21,565 nucleotides of DNA, taken from NCBI GenBank assembly GCA_938049795.1, contig CALLCD010000292.1:1-21565 (forward strand). Reading direction: 5' to 3'. Shown here one piece after another: positions 6,264 to 15,896 of this stretch (positions are counted from its first letter, which is position 1; the number at the start of each line of letters is the position of its first letter). This DNA comes from an uncultured Hyphomonadaceae bacterium (lineage in GTDB: Bacteria > Pseudomonadota > Alphaproteobacteria > Caulobacterales > Hyphomonadaceae). The translations under genes and the position numbers were made by a program. A model generated the notes under the pieces. It saw only the letters and a program-made list of their open reading frames with translations. It had not been told where the DNA came from and searched no databases.

Positions 6264-7823
6264 TCAGCTTCGTTTCAATGCGCCGAGGATTTCGCGCGGA
6301 CGCACAGCGCCGAAGACGAGCGCGGCAAGACCATAGGCGGCCATGCTGGCGAGAATGACCGCGCACATGGTGAAGAATTTGCTGTCAAAGGCGTAGGCGC
6401 GCACAAGCTCGAGATGGGCCAGGCCAAGCATGAGCACGCCGCACATGGCGACCACAGCCAAGCCAACGCGGACCAAGCGGCCAAGCAAGACCGGACCGGG
6501 GCGATACCAGCCGCGCCGTGCAAGCGTTGTGGCCAGAAGCCCCGCATTGATCCATGCCGCGATGCTGGTGGCGATGGCGAGCCCCGGGAAACCGAACCGG
6601 CCTTGTGCCTGTAGCCAGAAGAACAATCCCGCCCCGAGTACGGTGTTGACCGCAACCGAGACAAGGGCAAAGCGCATCGGTGTTTTCATATCCTCGCGGG
6701 CAAAGAAGGCCGGCGCGAGCACTTTGATCAGCACGAATGCAGGCACACCCCAGGCATAGTGGACGAGCGCAAGGCCGGAGCGGGCGGCGTCTTCGGCCAT
6801 GAATGCGCCGCGTGTGAAAATGCCTTCGACGAGGAAGGTCGGCGCGATCAGAAGCGCGGCGGCAGCGGGCACGGTCAGCGCCATAGCGAGGCCGATGCCT
6901 TCATCCATCATACGCATGCCGCCTGCGCCATCTTCGCGGCGGGCCGCTTTGGACAGTCGGGGCAGAATGGCGACCCCGATGGCGACGCCGACAAGGCCAA
7001 GCGGCAACTGGTACAGCCGGTCGGCATAATAGATCCATGTCTTCGCGCCGACCTCATAGCTGGCAAGCCACTGGCTGACCATAATGTTGATCTGGGTGCC
7101 CGAGGCGGCGATGGTGCCCGGCACGGCAAGTAGGAGGATGTGTTTGACGCGTGGGGTAAAGCGCGGCAGGCCGATCAGCGACAGCCGGACCGATTGGCGG
7201 CGCACCCCCCAATAGAGCAGCAAGGCTTGCAACACGCCCGCCACCAGCACGGCCCATGCGGCTGCCTTGGCAACGACAATCGGCGCAAAGCTCACAAAAG
7301 ACGCGGTGATCAAACAGATATTGAGAATGATCGGCACACCGGCAGACAGAATGAACCGTCCGGCCGAATTGAGCACGCCCGACAGGAGCGCGGCAATCGA
7401 CATGCAGGTCAGATAAGGCATGGTGATCTGGGTCAGCAGGATGGCGAGATTGAAATGTAGCTCGTCATCGGCCTGTCCGCCATGAAAGACGAGCAGGATA
7501 TAGGGCATGGTCAATTGCGCGAGCAAAGTGATCAGCGCCGTTGCGGCAAACAGGACGCGCAGGGCTTCGTCGGCAACTCTTTGCGCCGCTTCCGGCCCCT
7601 CGGCTTCATAGGTGCGCGAATAGGAGGGCACAAAGGCTTGCGCGAATGCGCCTTCGGCAAAGATCCGGCGGAAGAGGTTGGGGAACATCAAAGCGGTCGC
7701 CCAAGCGTCTCCGGCGGGGCCCGCGCCAATGCGCGCGGCGAGGAACACGTCGCGGACAAAACCGAGCATCCGGCTCGTCAGGGTCAGGCTGGCTTGGACC
7801 AGCGTATTGCGCGCAAGGCTCAT
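6264..7823 (-). CDS. murJ: Lipid II flippase MurJ
   Basis: MurJ (MviN) is an inner-membrane MOP-superfamily protein that flips the lipid-linked peptidoglycan precursor to the periplasmic face. The 519-residue protein is hydrophobic throughout, consistent with 14 helices. It carries the conserved N-terminal block FPNLFRRIFAEGAFAQAFVP (47-66). Charged residues shown to matter in the E. coli protein occur at matching positions (R18, R24, D39, R52). The block YYADRLYQLPLGLVGVAIG is also typical. The gene begins 12 bases after the glnD stop and is followed by trpS, so it is part of one minus-strand transcription unit. Confidence 0.96.
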   Translation of the reverse strand: MSLARNTLVQASLTLTSRMLGFVRDVFLAARIGAGPAGDAWATALMFPNLFRRIFAEGAFAQAFVPSYSRTYEAEGPEAAQRVADEALRVLFAATALITLLAQLTMPYILLVFHGGQADDELHFNLAILLTQITMPYLTCMSIAALLSGVLNSAGRFILSAGVPIILNICLITASFVSFAPIVVAKAAAWAVLVAGVLQALLLYWGVRRQSVRLSLIGLPRFTPRVKHILLLAVPGTIAASGTQINIMVSQWLASYEVGAKTWIYYADRLYQLPLGLVGVAIGVAILPRLSKAARREDGAGGMRMMDEGIGLAMALTVPAAAALLIAPTFLVEGIFTRGAFMAEDAARSGLALVHYAWGVPAFVLIKVLAPAFFAREDMKTPMRFALVSVAVNTVLGAGLFFWLQAQGRFGFPGLAIATSIAAWINAGLLATTLARRGWYRPGPVLLGRLVRVGLAVVAMCGVLMLGLAHLELVRAYAFDSKFFTMCAVILASMAAYGLAALVFGAVRPREILGALKRS

Positions 7824-7835
7824 ATTGGGCGGCCC

Positions 7836-10676
7836 CTAGAAATTGTCCGAGGCGCGTGCGCGCGCAAGTTTGCGGATCGGTGTGGTCGGGGCGTCGGGCT
7901 CTTCGTTTGAGAGAATGGCCAGAAGGTCCGCTTTGAGCGCATCTCTGGCGGCCGGATCGGTAAGCTTCCCGCCGCTTTGGGTTTTGACATAGAACGCATC
8001 AAACACCCGCTCGCCATAGGAGCCGACATGGGCGGAATGGATCGACAGATCATTGTCGGCCAGAACTTGCGCCACATCGCGCAAGAGGCCGGGGCGGTTG
8101 CGGGCGGTGATGTCGATGACGGTGAACCGGCGCGAGGCGAGCGCGTCAATGTCGACCGCCGCCTGTACGAGAAACGCCGCTTCGCGCTGGCCGCGTTTGG
8201 GCGATTGGACCTCGCGCGGGGGGCTGGTCTGGTCGAAGACTTTGCGCACGGCCTCGGCAAGCCGGTCGAGCCGTCGCGCCTCGCCGCCGGCAAACGGGCC
8301 GCTCTGTCCGTCTTGCAGAGTGAACACATCGAGGATGTGGCCGGACGCGCTGGTGAAGACTTGCGCGGAGGCAATGTCTGCGCCTTCGGCGGCGATCTGT
8401 CCGGCAAGATCGGCAAACAGACCCATCCGGTCAGGGCCGGAGACGAGCAGGGTGACCCCGCCGCCATCTTCGCGCACTTCGGTCGAGACGCAAATCTCGC
8501 CGGTGCCCGCAAACAGGCGTGCGTGGCTCGCGAGTGTGTCCGAATCAAAGCCCGTCCAATAGGCCGCTTCCATCTCTGCCATAATCGGCGGCAAGGCTCC
8601 GATCAGCTCGATCACATCGGCGCGGCGGCCCTCGGCACGTTCGGCAAGATCTGCCGCGACAGCCGCTTCATCGGTACGGCCTCCGCGCAGGGCGGCGACG
8701 GTGTTGTGGTGCAGATCGGACAATAATTGCCCCTTCCAGCCATTCCAGACTTTCGGGCCAACAGCGGTGATGTCGGCGGCGGTGAGAATGTGCAACAGGC
8801 GCAGGCGTTCAATGTCGCCCACCAAGGACGCAAAATCGGCCACGGTGCGTGGATCGGAAATGTCCCGCTTCTGCGCGGTCTCGCTCATTTCGAGATGGTG
8901 GCCGACGAGCCATGCGACAAGTTCGGTCTCGTTCTCTGACAGGCCGAGGCGCTTGCAGGCGGCGCGCGAGGTGCGCATGCCTTGAACTTGCTGGTCGCCT
9001 TTGCCTTTGCCGGTATCGTGCAGGAGCATGGCGAGATAGAGCGCGCGGCGATGGAGCACGTCGCCGAAAATACGGGTCGCATGGGCATGGTGCTCGCTGC
9101 GGCCATGTTCGATGTCGGACATGATCTCGATGGCGCAGAGCGTGTGCTCATCGACGGTGAAATGGTGGTACATGTTGAATTGGGTTTGCGCGACAATGCT
9201 GCCGAACTCGGGGAGGAACTGGCCGAGAATGCCGGTCTCGTTCATTTTGCGCAGGAGGTCTGCGGGCCGGTCAGAGCCGAGCAGACAGGTCAGGAACATG
9301 GCGCGCGCGCCGTCGCTTTTGCGCATGTCGGGGCGGAAGGATTTGACCGAACGGGAGACCGCCGACATGGCATCGGGATGAATGTCGATGCCTTCTTCGG
9401 CGGCGATGACGAACAGCCGGAGCATTTCTTCGGGCGCAGCTTCGAAGACATCCGGCGCAGTGATCGACAAGCGGCCCGTGTCGATGAGGAAGGGCGTGCC
9501 CTCGACGGGTTTGGGGGCCGATTGCGGGATGAACCGGCGTAAGCCTTGGGGCTTTTTCTTTTGGGCAGCTTCAAGCTTTGCGGCAATGATCCGGGTCAGC
9601 CCGCCGACATCGCGCACAGCCAGGAAATAACGCTTCATGAAGCGCTCCACGCCAAGCCGCTCGCCGCGATCTTCATAGCCGAGGCGTTTGGCAAGCTCGG
9701 GCTGGAGGTCGAAGCTGACGCGTTCTTCGGGGCGGCCGGTGAGGAAGTGGAGATGGCAGCGCACGGTCCACAAGAAGCGGGCGGCGCGAATGAAGACCTT
9801 GTATTCATGCGGGGTCAGAATGCCGGTTTTCATGACCTCTTCGAGGGTGACCCCGCCGCTCATATGCTTGCTGATCCAGAAGATGGTTTGCAGATCGCGT
9901 AAGCCGCCTTTGCCGTTTTTGACATTGGGCTCGACGACATAGCGCACATCGCCCTGTTTGGCATGGCGTTCATCGCGCTCGGCAAGCTTGTCGGCAATGA
10001 ACTGCGCGTCCTGTCCGGCAACGCATTCGGTCTGGAACTCGGCAAGCAAGGTGTCGCTGAGGGCTTTGTCGCCCACAAGAAAGCGCGCATCGAGCAGGGA
10101 GGTCTTGATCGTGACATCGGTTTTCGACAGGGACAGACAGCCAGACACGGTGCGGAAGGCATGGCCGACTTTCAGCCCCATATCCCAGAGCGCATAGAGC
10201 ATATATTCGATAACGCTTTCAGCCCACGGGCTGGCTTTGTACTGGCGCAGGAACAAGAGGTCGATGTCAGACGAGGGCGCAAGCACGGAGCGGCCATACC
10301 CGCCGGTGGCAAGGACAGCGAGTTTTTCGCCCTCGGTCGGGTTGCGGGCGCGGAAAACATGCACGGTGGTAAAATCATAAAGCGCGCTGATCACTTCGTC
10401 CTGCACCGCCGAGAGCAAGCGCGCCGTGTCGAGCCCGTCTGCCCCTTGTTGCAGTCTTTCCTGCGCGATCATCCGGCCGCGAAACAGGGCAGCATGGAGC
10501 AGGTCAAGCGCGCGTTTGCGGGCGTCTTTTTCGTGGCCGATATTGTCGAGCGCGGCGGCGGTCAATTGGACGCGCAGTTTCCGGCCATCGACAATATCCT
10601 GAAGCCGCCATTTTGACGGGGCGCGGCGCGAGGCGGCGCGGTTGGCAAGGGTGGGCATATTCTGCGTGTCGGACAT
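7836..10676 (-). CDS. glnD: Bifunctional [protein-PII] uridylyltransferase / uridylyl-removing enzyme GlnD
   Basis: GlnD senses glutamine and adds UMP to, or removes it from, PII proteins (GlnB/GlnK), setting nitrogen assimilation. The 946-residue protein shows the full domain order. The nucleotidyltransferase domain has GGYGRS at 125-130 and the metal-binding D137 and D139 in SSDIDLLFL. A GlnD linker region follows, with EPNVKNGKGGLRDLQ near 249-263. The HD phosphohydrolase domain has MLLHDTGKGKGD with H553/D554. Two C-terminal ACT domains begin near 730 (LLVSGPDRMGLFADL) and 840 (DITARNRPGLLRDV). All key residues I can check are present. It lies 60 bases after mutS and 12 before murJ on the same strand. 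Confidence 0.97.
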   Translation of the reverse strand: MSDTQNMPTLANRAASRRAPSKWRLQDIVDGRKLRVQLTAAALDNIGHEKDARKRALDLLHAALFRGRMIAQERLQQGADGLDTARLLSAVQDEVISALYDFTTVHVFRARNPTEGEKLAVLATGGYGRSVLAPSSDIDLLFLRQYKASPWAESVIEYMLYALWDMGLKVGHAFRTVSGCLSLSKTDVTIKTSLLDARFLVGDKALSDTLLAEFQTECVAGQDAQFIADKLAERDERHAKQGDVRYVVEPNVKNGKGGLRDLQTIFWISKHMSGGVTLEEVMKTGILTPHEYKVFIRAARFLWTVRCHLHFLTGRPEERVSFDLQPELAKRLGYEDRGERLGVERFMKRYFLAVRDVGGLTRIIAAKLEAAQKKKPQGLRRFIPQSAPKPVEGTPFLIDTGRLSITAPDVFEAAPEEMLRLFVIAAEEGIDIHPDAMSAVSRSVKSFRPDMRKSDGARAMFLTCLLGSDRPADLLRKMNETGILGQFLPEFGSIVAQTQFNMYHHFTVDEHTLCAIEIMSDIEHGRSEHHAHATRIFGDVLHRRALYLAMLLHDTGKGKGDQQVQGMRTSRAACKRLGLSENETELVAWLVGHHLEMSETAQKRDISDPRTVADFASLVGDIERLRLLHILTAADITAVGPKVWNGWKGQLLSDLHHNTVAALRGGRTDEAAVAADLAERAEGRRADVIELIGALPPIMAEMEAAYWTGFDSDTLASHARLFAGTGEICVSTEVREDGGGVTLLVSGPDRMGLFADLAGQIAAEGADIASAQVFTSASGHILDVFTLQDGQSGPFAGGEARRLDRLAEAVRKVFDQTSPPREVQSPKRGQREAAFLVQAAVDIDALASRRFTVIDITARNRPGLLRDVAQVLADNDLSIHSAHVGSYGERVFDAFYVKTQSGGKLTDPAARDALKADLLAILSNEEPDAPTTPIRKLARARASDNF

Positions 10677-10736
10677 AAAGGCTCAATAGCGCAGATCGGC
10701 CCGCTCGGTCACGGTCTAATTGTGCGGGCGGCTGCT

Positions 10737-13451
10737 TTATGCGTCCGTGTCGGGGGCGAGGGCTTTGAGCTGATAGACAAGATCGAGTGCCTCGCGCGGG
10801 GTGAGCTGATCGGGATCGGTCCGGGCGAGCAGCTTGTCAGCGTCAGACTGTGTTGGTTCTGGTTCGGTTGTGTCGTCGGGGACGGGCGCGGCGGCGAAGA
10901 GCGGCAGGGTTTCGGCGCGGGCGGGGTCGGCTTCGAGGGTTTTGAGCACTTGCTCGGCGCGCTTGACGGCAGCTTTGGGGAGCCCGGCAAGCTTTGCGAC
11001 CTGGACGCCATAAGACCTGTCAGCGGGGCCGGACTGGACATCATGTAGGAAAACCAGACCCTCCTGCCATTCCTGGGCGCGCAAAGACACATTGGCCGCC
11101 CCGTCAAGCTCGGCGGCGAGCGTGGTCAGTTCGTGATAATGGGTAGCAAACAGGGCGCGGCAGGCGTTTTTATTGTGCAAATGCTCGACCGCCGCCCAGG
11201 CAATCGCCAGCCCGTCATAGGTTGATGTGCCCCGTCCCACCTCATCGAGAATGACAAAGCTTGAAGGTGTCGCCTGATTGAGGATGGCGGCTGTCTCCAC
11301 CATCTCCACCATAAAAGTTGACCGGCCACGGGCGAGGTCATCGGAGGCACCCACGCGCGAGAAGATGCGGTCGGCAAGGCCGAGAACAAGGCCGTTGGCA
11401 GGCACATAAAAGCCAGCTTGCGCCAGAATGACGGCGAGGACGCATTGGCGCAAATAGGTCGATTTACCGGCCATGTTCGGCCCCGTGACAAGCTGGAGGC
11501 GCGGGGCGGATTGGCCAGCGGCGTCGAGCTTTGTGTGGTTGGCGGTAAAACCCTCGCCCTGTTTTTTAAGCGCCGCTTCAACAACCGGATGGCGTAAGCC
11601 GTGAGCCTCGAAGACGGGCGTGTCCACGATTTGCGGGCGGACGGCGCCGGTGGTCTCCGCCCAGACCGCACCGGCGGTGGCGACATCAAGTTCGGCAAGC
11701 GCAGCGGCGGCGTTTTGCAAGGGGGCCGAAAGCGGTTCGAGTTGGTCGAGAAAGCCTTTGAAGATGGCAAGCTCGCGCGCTTTGGCTTCTTCCTCGGCGC
11801 GGGAGATCCGTCCGGCAAGCTCTGCAAGTTCGGTGGTCGAGAAACGGACGACATTGGCGAGGGTCTGGCGGTGGATAAAGCGCTCGTTCAGCGGCGGAGC
11901 CATCAGCGCATCGGCAAACCGAGCGGACACTTCGACAAAATAGCCAAGCACATTGTTGAACTTGATTTTGAGCGCTGCGACGCCGGTGTCCTTGGCGTAA
12001 TCGGTTTGCAGACCGGCAATGATTTTGCGGCTGTCATCGCGCAAGGAGCGGGCCTCGTCGAGCGCGCTGTCCCAGCCAACAGAAATGAAATTTCCGTCGC
12101 GGGCGAGGAGCGGCACATCTTCGGCAAGCGCGCTTGAGAGATCGCGGGCGAGGGCATCAAGGCCGGGTTCGAGGCTGAGGGTCAGCGCGGCAGCGGCCTG
12201 TTCGATCAAATCAGGGGCGGCGCGCATGCGTTTGGCAATCATCGCAGCGGCAAGTTCGCCCTGTTTGAGCGCTGCGCCGAGGGCTTTGAGATCGCGCGGT
12301 CCGCCACGGCCCAAACGCAGACGCCCGCGCGCGCGTTCGAGATCAGGCGCGGTCTTAAGCTGGGCGCGGATGTCATCGGTCAGGTCGCAGTCATCAAGAC
12401 ACCATGCAATCGCGTCATGTCGGGCGATGATGGTGGCCTTGTCGGTGGACGGGCGGGCGAGCCGGTCGGCAAGGGTGCGGGCGCCGGGCGCCGTGAGGGT
12501 GCGGTCGACAGCATGAACGAGCGAGCCTTCGCGCGTGCCGGCCATAGCGCGGTCAATCTCGAGACTGGTGCGGGTGGCCGGATCAATCGCAAGTAGGCCC
12601 GCACTGGCCGTCCGGCGCGGCAGATCGAGCTGGATAGCTTCGCCCGCCTGGGTCAGATCGAGATAGGTCAGAAGCAGGGCGGCGGCGCTCAATTCCTCGC
12701 GGGAGAAACTGCCAATCGCGTCGAGTGTGGCGAGCTTAAACGCGACTTTGAGGGCTTTTTCGCCCGATTTTGGGCTGATCCCGCGCGCAGGCCGGAGCGT
12801 GAACGGCGCATCGACCAGCTCGAGGGCGGCTTGCAGGGCTTTGTGCTCATGCTCCGCTTCACTCAGGAGGATTTCGCGCGGGGCCAATCCGCCAAGGGCA
12901 TGACCGGCATCTTGAGCAGGCAGGCTGAGGATTTCAAACGCGCCGGTTGAGACATCGCACCATGCCAATCCGGCCTCGCGTCCGCCGCTGCCGAGCGAGA
13001 GCGCGGCTAAGATATGTGCCTTTCGGGCGGCCAGAAGACTGTCCTCGGTGATGGTTCCCGGGGTGACCAGTCTCACAATTTCGCGATTGACGATGGCTTT
13101 ATAACCGCGCTTTTTCGCCTCGGCAGGGGTCTCGGTCTGCTCGCACACGGCAATCGTCCGGCCCGAACCGATGAGCCGCGCGAGATACCCCTCCGCTGCG
13201 TGGAACGGCACACCGGCCATCGGGATCGGTTTGCCCTCATATTCGCCGCGCGCGGTCAGCGTAATACCAAGGATTTCCGCAGCATCTACAGCGTCCTGAA
13301 AGAACAATTCGTAGAAATCACCCATCCGGAAAAACAGTAAAGCATCAGCATGTTGGCGCTTGATTTCAAGGTATTGCGCCAGAAAGGGAGAGGGTCCTTT
13401 GTCGCGCTTGGCGGCAGTTTTTTTCTCCGAAGGGGCCGATATTTTCGTCAT
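10737..13451 (-). CDS. mutS: DNA mismatch repair protein MutS
   Basis: MutS recognises base mismatches and small loops and starts methyl-independent or MutL-dependent repair. From ATG 13451 the product is 904 residues. Domain I holds the mismatch-inserting F46-Y-E48 motif in FFRMGDFYELFF. The C-terminal ABC-type ATPase has Walker A GPNMAGKST (657-665), the signature STFMVEM, Walker B VILDEVGRGTSTYDG and the switch His in THYHEL. A short helix-rich tail ends DALDLVYQLKAL-like, as in MutS tetramerisation tails. An in-frame TTG at 13496 with GGAGG four bases upstream would add 15 residues (MALAESIAQ...). It has the better SD, so the start is unsettled. The gene is divergent from maeB and heads the glnD-murJ-trpS group. 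Confidence 0.96.
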   Translation of the reverse strand: MTKISAPSEKKTAAKRDKGPSPFLAQYLEIKRQHADALLFFRMGDFYELFFQDAVDAAEILGITLTARGEYEGKPIPMAGVPFHAAEGYLARLIGSGRTIAVCEQTETPAEAKKRGYKAIVNREIVRLVTPGTITEDSLLAARKAHILAALSLGSGGREAGLAWCDVSTGAFEILSLPAQDAGHALGGLAPREILLSEAEHEHKALQAALELVDAPFTLRPARGISPKSGEKALKVAFKLATLDAIGSFSREELSAAALLLTYLDLTQAGEAIQLDLPRRTASAGLLAIDPATRTSLEIDRAMAGTREGSLVHAVDRTLTAPGARTLADRLARPSTDKATIIARHDAIAWCLDDCDLTDDIRAQLKTAPDLERARGRLRLGRGGPRDLKALGAALKQGELAAAMIAKRMRAAPDLIEQAAAALTLSLEPGLDALARDLSSALAEDVPLLARDGNFISVGWDSALDEARSLRDDSRKIIAGLQTDYAKDTGVAALKIKFNNVLGYFVEVSARFADALMAPPLNERFIHRQTLANVVRFSTTELAELAGRISRAEEEAKARELAIFKGFLDQLEPLSAPLQNAAAALAELDVATAGAVWAETTGAVRPQIVDTPVFEAHGLRHPVVEAALKKQGEGFTANHTKLDAAGQSAPRLQLVTGPNMAGKSTYLRQCVLAVILAQAGFYVPANGLVLGLADRIFSRVGASDDLARGRSTFMVEMVETAAILNQATPSSFVILDEVGRGTSTYDGLAIAWAAVEHLHNKNACRALFATHYHELTTLAAELDGAANVSLRAQEWQEGLVFLHDVQSGPADRSYGVQVAKLAGLPKAAVKRAEQVLKTLEADPARAETLPLFAAAPVPDDTTEPEPTQSDADKLLARTDPDQLTPREALDLVYQLKALAPDTDA

Positions 13452-13546
13452 GGCGGCTGACGCTACCTGCTGGGCTATGGATTCGGCAAGCGCCAATTCG
13501 CCTCCGCCTGCTTGGACGGCTTGGCCGCCGCCTCGAAAATCAGCGG

Positions 13547-13575
13547 TTGTGGAGGCGCGCGGACCTGCCTATCAT
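13547..13575 (+). promoter_or_regulatory. Possible sigma-70-type promoter for maeB
   Basis: TTGTGG (13547-13552) and TATCAT (13570-13575) are exactly 17 bases apart and end 38 bases before the maeB ATG. AGG follows about eight bases before that start. The match is four of six in each hexamer. It lies in the mutS/maeB divergent region, which otherwise shows no repeats. Confidence 0.4.
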
Positions 13576-13613
13576 GCCATCGCATCGGCCAAACTTAAGA
13601 ACAGGCGACTGCA

Positions 13614-15896
13614 ATGACTACAAAACGTCCGAGTTTCACGGATCAAGAAGCCCTCGATTTTCACAGCCATCCACAACCGGGCAAATTGTCGGTCGCGCCA
13701 ACAAAACCGATGGGCACCCAGCGCGATCTCTCGCTTGCCTATAGTCCGGGCGTCGCGGTGCCGGTGCTCGCCATCGCCGAGGACGAGGATCTCGCATACG
13801 ACTATACGTCCAAGGGCAATATGGTCGCGGTGATCTCGAACGGGACGGCCATTCTCGGGCTTGGCGATCTTGGCGCAATGGCGTCCAAACCCGTCATGGA
13901 GGGCAAATCGGTCCTGTTCAAACGGTTTGCCGATGTGGACAGTTTCGATGTCGAAGTGACCACAAAGGACACCGAAGAGTTCATCACCACGGTGCGCAAT
14001 ATCGGCCCGACTTTTGGTGGGATCAATCTTGAAGACATCGGCTCGCCGGCCTGTTTTGTCATCGAGCAACGCCTGCGTGACGAACTTGATATTCCCGTAT
14101 TCCACGACGACCAGCACGGCACGGCGATCATCGCGGCGGCGGGGCTGATCAATGCCTGTCACATTACCGGCCGCAAGATGAAGGATGTCAAAGTGGCGAT
14201 TTCCGGCGCGGGCGCGGCGGGGCTGTCTGTGGCCGGACTGATCCGGCATATGGGCGTGTCGGCGAAGAATATATTGATGTGCGACCGTGACGGCGTGATC
14301 TATCAGGGGCGGGACAATGTCGACCAGTTCAAATCCGCCTTTGCGGTGAAGACGGCCAAGCGGACCCTTGCCGAAGCCATTGAGGGCGCAGACTGCGTGC
14401 TCGGCCTGTCGGTTGCGGGTGCCATTTCGAAAGAGATGGTCGCGTCGATGGCGGACAATCCGATCATTTTCGCGATGGCCAATCCGGACCCGGAGATTAC
14501 GCCCGAGGACATCAAATCCGTGCGCAGTGACGCGATCATTGCGACGGGGCGGTCGGACTATCCCAATCAGGTCAACAATGTACTCGGCTTCCCGTATATC
14601 TTTCGCGGGGCGCTCGATGTGCGTGCGCGCTCGATCAATGAGGAGATGAAAGTCGCCGCGGCAACGGCGCTGGCAGAGCTCGCGCGCGAAGATGTGCCCG
14701 ATGAAGTGGCTGCGGCCTATCATGGCGACCGGCCAAGCTTCGGGCCGGACTATATCATCCCGACACCATTTGATCCGCGCCTCTTGAGCTTTGTGCCGCC
14801 CTTTGTGGCGCAGGCGGCGATGGATTCAGGGGTCGCGCGCAAGCCGATCAAGGATATGGACGCCTACCGGAACGCGCTGGCGCGGCGGCAGGACCCGACC
14901 GCCTCTTTCCTTCAAAGCATTCAAGGCACGGTGCGTCCGATGAACAAGCGCATCGTCTTTGCCGAAGGGGAGGAACCGGCGGTGATCCGCGCGGCGGCCT
15001 CATTCCAGAACCAGGGGCTCGGCCATGCCATATTGATCGGCCGCGAAACGCAGGTCAAAGCGGTGATGGAGCAGGTCGGCGTCGAGCCGAACAGTATCGA
15101 GATTGTCAATGCGCGCTTGTCGGACCGGAACCCAGAATACACCGATCATCTCTATACGCGCCTGCGCCGGAAGGGCTATCTCAAGCGCGATGCGCAGCGG
15201 CTCGTCAATCAGGATCGCAATGTGTTCGGCTGCTGCATGTTGGCGCTCGGGGATGCGGACGGGCTGGTGACCGGCGTGACGCGGAATTATGATGTCGCCC
15301 TGCGGGACGCGCAATTGGTGCTCGATCCGATTGAGAACCAGACCGTGATCGGCATGTCGATGGTGATCGGCCGCGAAACCGTGTTTATCGCCGATACCAG
15401 CGTGGTGGAGCTGCCCGATGCGAGCCAATTGGCAGCCATTGCCATCGAAGCGGCGGCGGCGGCGAAGAGTCTCGGCTTTACCCCGCGCGTGGCGTTTCTG
15501 TCCTATTCCACGTTCGGCAATCCGATGGGCGAGCGTTCGGAGAAAGTCCGCGAGGCAGTGGCGCTGCTCGATGAACGCACCGATCTTGATTTCGAATATG
15601 AGGGCGATATTGCTGCCGATGTGGCGCTCAGCCCGACCCACAAACTGGCTTACCCGTTTTCCAGATTGTCCGGTCCGGCGAATGTGCTGGTCATGCCGGC
15701 CATTCACTCCGCCTCGATCTCGACCAAATTGCTTAGCGTGCTGGGCGGGGCGAATGTCATCGGGCCAATGCTGCTAGGGCTCGAGAAACCTGTCCAGATC
15801 GCCTCATTTGGCGCATCGGTGTCCGACATTGTGATCCTTGCGACGATGGCCGCCTATGATGTCGATGGCGTCATCGGCAGCGCGCGGGCGCGTTAG
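13614..15896 (+). CDS. maeB: NAD(P)-dependent malic enzyme fused to a phosphotransacetylase-like domain
   Basis: This enzyme oxidatively decarboxylates malate to pyruvate and CO2 with reduction of NAD(P), feeding pyruvate or reducing power from the TCA cycle. The 760-residue MaeB-type layout is clear. The malic domain has SLAYSPGVAVP at 40-50, a metal/substrate block FHDDQHGTA at 163-171 and a Rossmann loop GAGAAG at 198-203. From about residue 430 a phosphotransacetylase-like domain follows, with FAEGEEPAVIRAA and the ending MPAIHSASIST...GPMLLGLEKPVQI. In such fusions the second domain lacks proven PTA activity and is thought to be regulatory (acetyl-CoA sensing). Cofactor preference (NAD 'dme' or NADP 'tme') cannot be read safely here. 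Its TAG overlaps the stop of the convergent permease gene by three to four bases. The place next to mutS matches rhizobial order. Confidence 0.95.
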   Translation: MTTKRPSFTDQEALDFHSHPQPGKLSVAPTKPMGTQRDLSLAYSPGVAVPVLAIAEDEDLAYDYTSKGNMVAVISNGTAILGLGDLGAMASKPVMEGKSVLFKRFADVDSFDVEVTTKDTEEFITTVRNIGPTFGGINLEDIGSPACFVIEQRLRDELDIPVFHDDQHGTAIIAAAGLINACHITGRKMKDVKVAISGAGAAGLSVAGLIRHMGVSAKNILMCDRDGVIYQGRDNVDQFKSAFAVKTAKRTLAEAIEGADCVLGLSVAGAISKEMVASMADNPIIFAMANPDPEITPEDIKSVRSDAIIATGRSDYPNQVNNVLGFPYIFRGALDVRARSINEEMKVAAATALAELAREDVPDEVAAAYHGDRPSFGPDYIIPTPFDPRLLSFVPPFVAQAAMDSGVARKPIKDMDAYRNALARRQDPTASFLQSIQGTVRPMNKRIVFAEGEEPAVIRAAASFQNQGLGHAILIGRETQVKAVMEQVGVEPNSIEIVNARLSDRNPEYTDHLYTRLRRKGYLKRDAQRLVNQDRNVFGCCMLALGDADGLVTGVTRNYDVALRDAQLVLDPIENQTVIGMSMVIGRETVFIADTSVVELPDASQLAAIAIEAAAAAKSLGFTPRVAFLSYSTFGNPMGERSEKVREAVALLDERTDLDFEYEGDIAADVALSPTHKLAYPFSRLSGPANVLVMPAIHSASISTKLLSVLGGANVIGPMLLGLEKPVQIASFGASVSDIVILATMAAYDVDGVIGSARAR

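Noticed and set aside
5029..6336. 435-codon open frame on the plus strand covering trpS
   Set aside because: It lies entirely opposite trpS and its flanks, and trpS has all synthetase motifs. The antisense product shows no family pattern.
10677..10736. GCCCGC / GCGGGC arms between mutS and glnD as a terminator
   Set aside because: There are only six pairs, a 19-base loop and no T-run in the minus-strand direction. The genes are probably co-transcribed.
13572..14723. 383-codon minus-strand frame opposite maeB
   Set aside because: The composition is His/Arg/Asp-rich, as expected for the complement of a GC-rich gene. maeB is unambiguous.
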